NCBI GenBank assembly: GCA_018065485.1
Contig: JAGHTF010000035.1
Coordinates: forward strand, 1 to 33,114
Source of the DNA: Candidatus Cryptobacteroides fimicaballi
GTDB lineage: Bacteria > Bacteroidota > Bacteroidia > Bacteroidales > UBA932
DNA length: 33,114 nucleotides
Direction: 5' to 3'
Positions 7,584-14,418 of the stretch are shown here, in pieces. The translations under genes were made by a program, and so were the position numbers. Each line of letters opens with the position of its first letter. The stretch's first letter is position 1. A model generated the notes under the pieces. It did not search any database. It worked only from the letters and a program-made list of their open reading frames with translations, and was not told the DNA's origin.

Positions 7584-9209
7584 ATGGCAGAATTCAAGTA
7601 TGCGCCTATGTTCCAACTTGGCGCCGACACAACAGAGTATTACAGGATTCCCGGTTCGGAGAAAATGGTCTCTACCGGAGATTTCGAGGGCAAGAAAATT
7701 CTTAAGGTAAGTCCTCAGGCCCTTACGCTGATGGCAAACACCGCTTTCCGGGATGTGAGCTTCCTTTTGAGGCGCTCCCACAATGAACAGGTTGCAAAGG
7801 TGCTGAGCGACCCCGAGGCCTCCGAGAACGACAAATACGTTGCCCTCACCTTCCTGCGTAATGCCGAGGTGTCCTGCAAGGGCAAGCTCCCTCTTTGTCA
7901 GGATACGGGTACAGCCATAATCCACGGAGAAAAGGGCCAGCAGGTCTGGACCGGCTTCTGTGACGAAGAGGCTTTGAGCCTGGGTGTTTTCAATACCTAT
8001 ATTCAGGAGAATCTGCGCTACAGCCAGAATGCTCCCCTGGATATGTACAAAGAGGTCAATACCCGCTGCAATCTCCCGGCTCAAATCGATATCGAAGCCG
8101 CCGAGGGCGACGAATACCGCTTCCTTTGTGTGACCAAGGGCGGCGGTTCTGCCAATAAGACATACCTTTATCAGGAGACCAAGGCCCGCATCCAGAATCC
8201 CGGAACCCTTATCCCGTTCCTTGTGGAAAAGATGAAAAGCCTCGGAACCGCAGCCTGCCCTCCTTACCATATCGCGTTTGTGATAGGCGGTACATCGGCC
8301 GAAAAGAACCTGCTTACCGTCAAACTTGCCAGTACCCATTATTACGACGGTCTGCCCGTTACCGGCGATGAGACCGGCCGTGCTTTCCGCGACGTAGAAC
8401 TGGAGCAGCAGCTTCTGCAGGAAGCATATAAGATAGGACTTGGAGCTCAGTTCGGAGGCAAGTATATGGCTCACGACGTGAGAGTGGTCCGTCTGCCCCG
8501 TCACGGTGCAAGCTGTCCTATCGGCCTTGGCGTAAGCTGCTCGGCCGACCGCAACATAAAGGCAAAGATCAATTCCGACGGAGTATGGATTGAGAAGATG
8601 GACGACAAGCCCTACGAGCACATCCCCGAGTCGCTGCGCAGTGCCGGCGAGGGAGAGGCGGTGAAAGTTGACCTTAACAGGCCGATGGCCGATGTCTGCG
8701 CGCAGCTCAGCCGGTATCCGGTAAGTACCCGTCTGTCGCTGAACGGTACAATAATAGTTGCCCGCGATATCGCTCACGCTAAGCTGAAGGCCCGCCTCGA
8801 TGCGGGCGAGGACCTGCCTCAGTACTTCAAGGACCATCCCGTATATTATGCCGGACCGGCAAAGACTCCAGAGGGAATGCCCTGCGGCTCGATGGGACCC
8901 ACCACTGCCAACCGTATGGATCCTTATGTCGATGAATTCCAGGCTCGCGGAGGTTCTATGATAATGCTTGCAAAAGGCAACCGTACCCAGCAGGTAACCG
9001 ACGCCTGCCGTAAGCACGGAGGTTTCTATCTCGGTTCCATTGGCGGCCCGGCTGCCATCCTTGCCCAGGAGAACATCAGGAGTATCGAATGCGTGGAGTA
9101 TCCCGAACTTGGAATGGAGGCCATCTGGAAGATAGACGTGGTGGATTTTCCCGCGTTCATCCTCGTTGATGACAAAGGCAATGACTTTTTTAAGAAATTG
9201 GGCCTTTAA
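7584..9209 (+). CDS. fumA: Fumarate hydratase, class I (iron-sulfur)
   Basis: A 541-residue class I fumarase that interconverts fumarate and malate with an oxygen-sensitive 4Fe-4S cluster. The three cluster cysteines match E. coli FumA in position: Cys105 ([10 protein letters not shown]), Cys225 ([10 protein letters not shown]) and Cys319 ([10 protein letters not shown]). The alpha and beta regions are joined in one chain, as in FumA/FumB. The C-terminal part has [16 protein letters not shown] and GSIGGPAA. In gut Bacteroidetes the enzyme serves the reductive succinate pathway. It starts 1 nt after prfB. Confidence 0.95.
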   Translation: MAEFKYAPMFQLGADTTEYYRIPGSEKMVSTGDFEGKKILKVSPQALTLMANTAFRDVSFLLRRSHNEQVAKVLSDPEASENDKYVALTFLRNAEVSCKGKLPLCQDTGTAIIHGEKGQQVWTGFCDEEALSLGVFNTYIQENLRYSQNAPLDMYKEVNTRCNLPAQIDIEAAEGDEYRFLCVTKGGGSANKTYLYQETKARIQNPGTLIPFLVEKMKSLGTAACPPYHIAFVIGGTSAEKNLLTVKLASTHYYDGLPVTGDETGRAFRDVELEQQLLQEAYKIGLGAQFGGKYMAHDVRVVRLPRHGASCPIGLGVSCSADRNIKAKINSDGVWIEKMDDKPYEHIPESLRSAGEGEAVKVDLNRPMADVCAQLSRYPVSTRLSLNGTIIVARDIAHAKLKARLDAGEDLPQYFKDHPVYYAGPAKTPEGMPCGSMGPTTANRMDPYVDEFQARGGSMIMLAKGNRTQQVTDACRKHGGFYLGSIGGPAAILAQENIRSIECVEYPELGMEAIWKIDVVDFPAFILVDDKGNDFFKKLGL

Positions 9210-9216
9210 AGCTCCT

Positions 9217-9249
9217 TTTTATTAAAATCTGATAGTTTTTTTAATAAAA
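9217..9249. repeat. AT-rich inverted repeat after fumA
   Basis: TTTTATTAAAA (9217-9227) and TTTTAATAAAA (9239-9249) are perfect 11-bp inverted arms around an 11-nt loop. It could be a weak terminator for prfB-fumA, or an operator in front of the AraC gene. No T-run follows the right arm, so the terminator role is uncertain. Confidence 0.5.
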
Positions 9250-9322
9250 GTACTCTGTTTTGTTCCTTTTGAAGAAAAAAATTATTTTCTTTGAAAGAAT
9301 AAACAAGGCAGAGTATTTTTTT

Positions 9323-10231
9323 ATGGCAAAACGGGCTATCGAACTCAAATTTGAGAACCTTCCCAATCCGGACGGAACAATCAACTACAAGAAGAAATTG
9401 TTCTTTTACGACAATTTCAGTAACCGTACGCTGCAGGAGGGTATCGAGGTGGTTAACGCCTATGGAAACAGCCTGCCGGTCAAGGTTACTTTTACGATAG
9501 TCATATTCTGTGAGGAAGGTTGCGTGAATCTTTCCTACAATATGCAGGAAAAGACTCTTACCGGAGGCCAGGTGGTAATCCTCGTGCCCGGCACGGTAAT
9601 AGAGTCCGTTTTCATTATGCCGGATACCGAATTTGTGATTCTGGCGGTTGCCGACGACGATTTCGTGCCCGGCGGCAAACTGTACAACTCTACCTTTATC
9701 CAAAAGAATTTCACTTCTCCGCTGCTGCTTACTCTCGACAGGGCCCTGTCGCATAACTGCATCAGTATATACAAACATCTCAGTGAGTCTGTCGTAACCA
9801 AAGGCGACACTCTTCCCGAAGAGCTTGTCAAAGGTTTCTTTATGGTTATGTCCGGAATGGTGGTCATAAACATCCAGCATTGTCTTATGGCTCGTGACCG
9901 GGAAAAGATATCCAGCAGTGAGCAAATTCTGAAGGCGTTCCTCCAGAGGGCGGAGGAAGACCACAGAGAGCATAAGGACGTGAAGTATTATGCCAACAGG
10001 GCCGGACTTACTCCCAAGTATTTTGCAAAAGTGATTCTTAAGGCCAGTGGAAGGCATCCTCTGAACCTTATCCGGGAATATATAATAAACGATGCCCGTA
10101 CAATGCTCAAGAGCGGGAATTATACTGTAGACCAGATTTGCAATATCCTTCATTTCTCCAGTAGGGCACAGTTCAACAAATATTTCAAGGATGCTACGGG
10201 CATTTCTCCCGTAAGATACGCCAAGTCATAA
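9323..10231 (+). CDS. AraC-family transcriptional regulator
   Basis: A 302-residue regulator with an N-terminal cupin-like sensor part and a C-terminal AraC DNA-binding domain of two helix-turn-helices (about residues 205-300). The second ends with the typical ICNILHFSSRAQFNKYFKDATGISPVRYAKS block. The open frame starts at 9260, but the first 21 codons are low-complexity and AT-rich. The ATG at 9323 begins a normal soluble N-terminus (MAKRAIELKFENLP). The ligand is unknown. It is followed after 8 nt by the amidohydrolase, so the two are probably co-transcribed and may be functionally linked. Confidence 0.88.
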   Translation: MAKRAIELKFENLPNPDGTINYKKKLFFYDNFSNRTLQEGIEVVNAYGNSLPVKVTFTIVIFCEEGCVNLSYNMQEKTLTGGQVVILVPGTVIESVFIMPDTEFVILAVADDDFVPGGKLYNSTFIQKNFTSPLLLTLDRALSHNCISIYKHLSESVVTKGDTLPEELVKGFFMVMSGMVVINIQHCLMARDREKISSSEQILKAFLQRAEEDHREHKDVKYYANRAGLTPKYFAKVILKASGRHPLNLIREYIINDARTMLKSGNYTVDQICNILHFSSRAQFNKYFKDATGISPVRYAKS

Positions 10232-10239
10232 GTACAGAT

Positions 10240-11463
10240 ATGAACAGTATTCTTTTACATAACGTTCTCTTGAACGGTATCCCTTCGGACATACTTGTAT
10301 CGGAGGGACGATTTTCCAGAATAGCCGGAGCCGGAAAGATAAGTCCCGAAAGCGCGGCCGAAGTGCTTGACGCTACGGGAAAGGCCATAATCCCGGCGTT
10401 GTACAACACCCACAATCACGCTGCTATGACGCTTATGCGCGGTTTTGCCGACGATATGGTCCTGCAGAAGTGGCTCTCAGACTATGTGTGGCCCTTTGAA
10501 GACAAGCTTACTCCTGCCGATATCCATAAGGGAAGTGAGATTGCAGTCGAAGAAATGATATCTTCGGGTTCAGTCTTTTTCTCGGATATGTATTTCGACA
10601 TAGAGCAGACCATCGATGTGGTTGAAAAGCGCGGAATGAGGGCGGCCATAGGCATTACGGTTATGGAAAACCACAGCCTGGCGGTTGAGGCGGAGAAACT
10701 GGATTTTATCGAACACTGGTCAGACCCCACCGGCGGCCGCATCCAACTTGTAATGGCGCCGCATTCGGTTTATACGGTGGGTCCCGAGAAACTGCGCAGA
10801 ACCGCAGAATATGCCCGGAATCGTGGAATGCGGATTCATACCCATATTTCCGAGACGGCGCTTGAAGTGCAGAACTGTCTCAAGGAGACCGGGATGACCC
10901 CCGTCCGCTATCTCGATTCGCTCGGTTTTCTGGGTCCCGACGTCATTGCGGCGCATTGCGTGCACGTAGATGAGGAGGAATGGGATATTCTGGCGGAAAG
11001 GGGAGTAACGGTTTCTCACTGTCCCGCTTCCAATATGAAGATAAGCAGCGGCCGTTTCCCTTACGAGCTTGCGATAAAAAGCGGATGCCGCATAACTCTG
11101 GGTACCGACGGAGCCTCGTCCAACAATAACCTGGACTTGAGGGAAGGGATGAAACTGGCCGCTCTTCTGGCCAAATGCGTTTCGGCGGGCCCCGACAGAA
11201 GTCTGTCGAATATCGGAAATCCCGAACTTCTTCCGGCGGAAGAAGTATTCCGATGGGCTACCCGCAACGGAGCGGAAGCTTTCGGCATAGATGGGGGAGA
11301 AATAGCCGAGGGCCGTGTAGCCGATGCCCTGCTCATCGACCTGAGTGACGTAAGAATGCGCCCCTGTCACAATCTGATATCCAATTTCGTATATTCGGCA
11401 GACTCGCGCTGCATTGCGGCAACCATCTGCGACGGAAAGATTATAACAGATCTTTGCAGATGA
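10240..11463 (+). CDS. Amidohydrolase, MTA/SAH deaminase-like (MtaD/SsnA group)
   Basis: A 407-residue metal-dependent amidohydrolase of the MtaD/SsnA/ATZ group. The metal-binding motifs appear in order: NTHNHAAMTLMRGFADD (His58, His60), APHSVYTVG, HTHISET, AHCVHVDEEEWD and LGTDGASSNNNLD. This group includes 5-methylthioadenosine/S-adenosylhomocysteine deaminase and guanine- or chlorohydrolase-like enzymes. The motif set fits MtaD best, but substrate assignment by motif alone is unsafe. It lies 8 nt after the AraC regulator. No strong terminator is seen directly after it. Confidence 0.85.
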   Translation: MNSILLHNVLLNGIPSDILVSEGRFSRIAGAGKISPESAAEVLDATGKAIIPALYNTHNHAAMTLMRGFADDMVLQKWLSDYVWPFEDKLTPADIHKGSEIAVEEMISSGSVFFSDMYFDIEQTIDVVEKRGMRAAIGITVMENHSLAVEAEKLDFIEHWSDPTGGRIQLVMAPHSVYTVGPEKLRRTAEYARNRGMRIHTHISETALEVQNCLKETGMTPVRYLDSLGFLGPDVIAAHCVHVDEEEWDILAERGVTVSHCPASNMKISSGRFPYELAIKSGCRITLGTDGASSNNNLDLREGMKLAALLAKCVSAGPDRSLSNIGNPELLPAEEVFRWATRNGAEAFGIDGGEIAEGRVADALLIDLSDVRMRPCHNLISNFVYSADSRCIAATICDGKIITDLCR

Positions 11464-11945
11464 CTCTGAAGAAACTTCCGTTCTTTCTGCTCTGTATTTA
11501 AAAGTCTTGTTTACTACAAAGTCAGAAAAAATCCAAAGCCCCCAAATCGCAATCTCAGCGGTCTAGGGACCTATATTATCCTATGTTTGACAAAATCGTC
11601 CCATTGCGGATGTTTCCCGAATTATAGACCCTGCGGGAACAAAAAGTCCGGAATTTGTTCTCCGGCGTCATCAAAACTGCGCTTAGAAGAACAAATATGG
11701 CGAAAACGTTCTTCTGTTTTTAACTTCTCAAAACACATACTTTTACTGGTGATCCATTTTAACCCTATCCTGCTCCCGGGAGTCGCTGGTGTTGGACTCT
11801 TTCCCGGAGGTTGTTCAAAATAGTGTGAGAGGAGCTCAGAATGCAAACGCGCCGCCCCGGGTGAGAGGCAGCGCGATAATGCTTTTGAGTGTTTTCAAGA
11901 TGTCAACTTTCCTGAGGCCAAAGGCCTTGGGAAAGTTGGCGTTTA
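11464..11945. other. Non-coding gap with several hairpins
   Basis: This 482-nt stretch has no convincing gene. Short open frames on both strands lack family features. It holds four perfect or near-perfect inverted repeats: 11637-11660 (GAACAAA/TTTGTTC), 11685-11715 (AGAAGAAC/GTTCTTCT), 11848-11875 (9-bp GC-rich arms with one mismatch) and 11904-11938 (16-bp arms). TATGTTTG at 11582-11589 on the plus strand fits a -7 box but has no -33 partner. A structured RNA is possible but unproven. Confidence 0.5.
11904..11938 (-). terminator. Long hairpin after the lipoprotein gene
   Basis: Arms of 16 nt (CAACTTTCCTGAGGCC and its partner GGCCTTGGGAAAGTTG) pair fully, with two G-U wobbles, around an AAA loop. 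The hairpin lies 7 nt after the lipoprotein stop codon. There is no T-run on either side, so it may stop transcription weakly or protect the 3' end. Confidence 0.55.
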
Positions 11946-13448
11946 TTAATCTGAGACGGGACGCACAGGTAAGCCGTTCCAACGGCTGCGGAAGCCCTGC
12001 GGATTGACCGTGCCTTTATCGAAGTACAAGTTGTACGCGTGGGGTGTATAGTCATAGCGGAGAGAACTTGACCAATAGGTGCCGTTGGAATCCGCACTGT
12101 CGAGGGCGTTACCATTGCCGTTGCCCGCAGCGGGGAAGAACAACAAAGCGGCTGATTTGTAGTAAGTATTGCTAGTTTCGCCATTCTTCTTTCCTTTATC
12201 TCCTTCCTGCGGAGCATATACATAATAACCTTTGTCCGTATCATCCCATTTCCAATAGGTTGCGTCCTTCAGTGCCATGAACTCTCCTGGAACCGTACTG
12301 CTTATGTAGCCTGTAGGCATACGCCAGCCGGTGCCCCAATTTCTAAAGGCGGCATCGTAAGAAAGAGGAAGTACCGCTGGGTCTTCCGGATTCAATGTCG
12401 GAGTCTTTGTAAAAACATGACCGTCATCAAATGCATTTGAAACAGAGGGGTAAGAGATTGCAATATTAGACTTTAATGAATGACCTGTTGTTTCGCCCCA
12501 AGCGAAATATGTACCGTAACTGTCAGTTCCCGTATCTGCAGTTGCTCCGATGTTGCGGGTTGCCCACTTGAGATATGAGTCGTTCGTACCGTCATATTTC
12601 GCCTTGATGATGACGCACTCGTGGCCGTTCAACGTTCCCTTTGTGCCGGTGAGGTCGCAGTCGGTATTGATTGTCATAGAAGAAAGGTTCATTGAATAGA
12701 TGACGTTCCTCTTGAGTTCCTTGCTCTCCTTGACTGCTGAACCCCTCTTGTCAATCGTGTAACAGGTGGCAGTGGTGCTTCCTGTGGATACGGGAGCTGC
12801 CGCAAGATAGAACACGTTATCGGAAGGAGCGGATTTGCAGACTACTGAGACAGATTTCCCGGTAAGAACAGGCGTGAGGCTTATTTCGTCACCGTTGAAA
12901 GATGCGGTGACAGAACCTGCGATGTTGTTGGCTGCCGTAATGTCCACACCTACGACATCATCTGCGGTCGTAATCTCCAACACAGCTGTGGCGTTGCGGA
13001 ATACGAGGTTCTCCTTGTCATCACCCTTCGCTACGCAGATGTTGGCACTGCCGAAGGTACCGTCCTGAAGTTCAGGGATGGTGAAGGTGATATTGCCGTC
13101 GGTACAACTTGTCATTGTCGTGGCCGATGCGGGATAGACGGCATAGAGAGTTCCGGAAAGTCCTTTGGTGAGTGTGAAGGTGACTTTCCTGCCGTTTTCT
13201 GTGATATTGCTTTCTTGAAGCTCGATGACCACGCTATCATTTGAAGCAAGGATACAGATTTTATCACCTTCAGCCCATAACGGAATGTCGTTTGTACCGA
13301 GTGTGGTCTTGGTGTCGTCGTTCTCGAACACTGCTGTGACGATTCTCTGAGACGGTTCCTGATTTCCGGAGACCAGATTCTCTTTCTGGCAGGAAGTGAA
13401 CGAAAGAAGCGCAAACGCTGCGAATGCTATTGATATTGTCCTTTTCAT
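11946..13448 (-). CDS. Lipoprotein with fimbrillin-like and FISUMP-type domains
   Basis: A 500-residue surface lipoprotein. The signal peptide ends in the lipobox LSFTSC (Cys20), followed by QKEN as in many Bacteroidetes lipoproteins. Residues about 35-240 resemble the fimbrillin/Mfa-like N-terminal fold (TKTTLG, PLWAEGDKICI, LYAVYPAS). Residues about 285-500 match the FISUMP / Fibrobacter succinogenes major domain, with YLKWATRNIGA, YFAWGET, WRMPT, YWSSS and a final GLPVRPVSD. No enzyme activity is expected; an adhesive or structural role is likely. It is preceded by a 50-codon gene 40 nt upstream and a promoter about 400 nt upstream. Confidence 0.88.
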   Translation of the reverse strand: MKRTISIAFAAFALLSFTSCQKENLVSGNQEPSQRIVTAVFENDDTKTTLGTNDIPLWAEGDKICILASNDSVVIELQESNITENGRKVTFTLTKGLSGTLYAVYPASATTMTSCTDGNITFTIPELQDGTFGSANICVAKGDDKENLVFRNATAVLEITTADDVVGVDITAANNIAGSVTASFNGDEISLTPVLTGKSVSVVCKSAPSDNVFYLAAAPVSTGSTTATCYTIDKRGSAVKESKELKRNVIYSMNLSSMTINTDCDLTGTKGTLNGHECVIIKAKYDGTNDSYLKWATRNIGATADTGTDSYGTYFAWGETTGHSLKSNIAISYPSVSNAFDDGHVFTKTPTLNPEDPAVLPLSYDAAFRNWGTGWRMPTGYISSTVPGEFMALKDATYWKWDDTDKGYYVYAPQEGDKGKKNGETSNTYYKSAALLFFPAAGNGNGNALDSADSNGTYWSSSLRYDYTPHAYNLYFDKGTVNPQGFRSRWNGLPVRPVSD

Positions 13449-13488
13449 CTTTTACTTCATTTAGTGATTGCCGTTCAATAATTCAACG

Positions 13489-13641
13489 TTAAGCCCAGGG
13501 TTCGCGTTCATAAGGTTCAGTTCCGTTGGGAGGTGTACTTATGCAGATGACTCTCTGCACCGAGGTCTCTATGACCTTCACACTCGCAGGAACGTACGTC
13601 TGTCGCTCCTGTGGTTCTTTGTTTTTGATGTCTTGCTTCAT
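13489..13641 (-). CDS. Small 50-residue protein upstream of the lipoprotein
   Basis: A short open frame on the minus strand, ATG at 13641 to TAA at 13489. The peptide has the central stretch TYVPASVKVIETSVQRVIC, followed by a polar Pro/Glu-rich tail ending EPWA. It starts after CAGG close to the ATG. It lies between the promoter at 13855-13884 and the lipoprotein gene (40-nt gap), on the same strand. Small Bacteroidales proteins with a Y-V/I-x-P-x-V-x-V/I pattern often precede surface lipoprotein genes; the function is unknown. There is no signal peptide. The case rests on its position, coherent composition and this pattern. Confidence 0.62.
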   Translation of the reverse strand: MKQDIKNKEPQERQTYVPASVKVIETSVQRVICISTPPNGTEPYEREPWA

Positions 13642-13758
13642 CCTGATGTTATTTTTTGATTAGTTTTGATTTATCCTTTTTTCTGAGTAATATGCACAAC
13701 GAATCAGTCCGGGGCTCAAGGTTGAATCCCAGACGGCAGATTTCGTTATTTAATAGTG

Positions 13759-13845
13759 CTAAATTGCTGTATATAAGACAGTTGAATACCCCCCCTGAAT
13801 AGAAGCGGCCCAGAAAAGACTGTTGTTGGAAGTGTGCGTTACCAT
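13759..13845 (-). CDS. Possible 28-codon leader peptide
   Basis: The ATG at 13845 lies about 5 nt after the predicted transcription start. The frame encodes a 28-residue peptide (MVTHTSNNSLFW...) ending at TAG. It contains the G7 tract, so slippage there would change the reading frame. There is no family evidence, and it may be chance. Confidence 0.22.
   Translation of the reverse strand: MVTHTSNNSLFWAASIQGGYSTVLYTAI
13789..13795. repeat. G7/C7 homopolymer in the leader
   Basis: Seven C on the plus strand (seven G in the transcript) lie about 55 nt downstream of the predicted start of the lipoprotein message. Tracts of this length can change by slippage. Confidence 0.6.
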
Positions 13846-13854
13846 ATATATTCC

Positions 13855-13884
13855 CAAAGTTACGAAATATTCTTCCAACTGCAA
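13855..13884 (-). promoter_or_regulatory. Promoter of the small gene and lipoprotein unit
   Basis: On the minus strand TTG (13882-13884) and TAACTTTG (13855-13862) are separated by 19 nt, a full match to the Bacteroidetes consensus. Transcription would begin near 13850 and give a leader of about 210 nt before the small gene. Confidence 0.72.
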
Positions 13885-13990
13885 TCACCTGCCTCCGAAA
13901 AATGCAGTAGCAAGGAGCCGAGGTGCCCGGGGATTCGCCCCGCAGGCCGCAAACTCCCAACAGACCGGCTTCCAGATATTGCACGGATGA

Positions 13991-14032
13991 GACTTTGCGC
14001 AAAACGCGAGTCACTCGCGTCTGCGCAAAGTC
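13991..14032. repeat. Palindromic element, copy 1
   Basis: A hairpin of about 20 bp around a one-base loop, with the core ACGCGAGTCACTCGCGT. The outer arms are GACTTTGCGC and GCGCAAAGTC, and a single internal bulge lies between core and outer stem. Copy 2 (14348-14392) shares the core but has different, still fully paired outer arms. Confidence 0.85.
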
Positions 14033-14048
14033 CCGTCCACAGCGGTGT

Positions 14049-14337
14049 GCCCTGGAAGGGCTTCGGTGATGGGGTGTTGTGTACGACCCCCTCAAAACGA
14101 ATGAGCCTTCGCCACTCCGTAGCTCAAAATTCGTTCGCGCCCGTTCGCCAAAGTGGATTTTGCCAAAATGCCCTGGAGGCAACTGCAGGCAAGGTGCGCG
14201 CACACCCACTACCCCATAATGACGGGGTGGGTTTTCCGAAACAGCCTCCCAGCAGTCTGCAAAGCCCCCTGCCACACATCCACTTTGGCGAACGACACCG
14301 TCAAGTCAAGGAATTTCAACGTTTGCAGACTGCAAAC
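14049..14337. repeat. Nested inverted repeats between the two palindromes
   Basis: The interval holds a 17-bp perfect inverted repeat, CGTTCGCCAAAGTGGAT at 14142-14158 and its complement at 14278-14294. It also holds smaller hairpins: GCCCT/AGGGC (14049-14061), AACGAATGAGC with GCTC...ATTCGTT (14096-14135), and GTTTGCAG/CTGCAAAC (14321-14337). Open frames crossing it have no recognisable protein content. Confidence 0.7.
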
Positions 14338-14347
14338 TATGCATCGC

Positions 14348-14392
14348 AAAAGTTGCGCAATACGCGAGTCACTCGCGTTTTGCGCAACTTTT
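14348..14392. repeat. Palindromic element, copy 2 (possible terminator of the pnt genes)
   Basis: A hairpin of 22-nt arms around a one-base loop with one mismatch. It has the same core as copy 1 but outer arms AAAAGTTGCGC/GCGCAACTTTT. It starts 26 nt after the stop of the PntAb-PntB gene. Its stem ends in TTTT on either strand, so it may act as a two-way terminator. Confidence 0.8.
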
Positions 14393-14418
14393 CACAGAAG
14401 TTTGTTGGAATCGGTTTT

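Noticed and set aside
11587..11846. Open frames of 74-78 codons on both strands in the gap
   Set aside because: No family signature and biased odd composition; the hairpins explain the region better.
13649..14275. 208-codon open frame on the minus strand
   Set aside because: It runs through the palindromes and inverted repeats, has no domain-like composition, and overlaps the promoter and leader. It is best explained as a chance open frame in GC-rich repeat DNA.
13991..14392. CRISPR array
   Set aside because: There are only two similar palindromes 315 nt apart, with no regular spacing and no cas genes.
13911..14400. Insertion sequence
   Set aside because: No transposase frame and no target-site duplication could be identified, so only a repeat element is reported.
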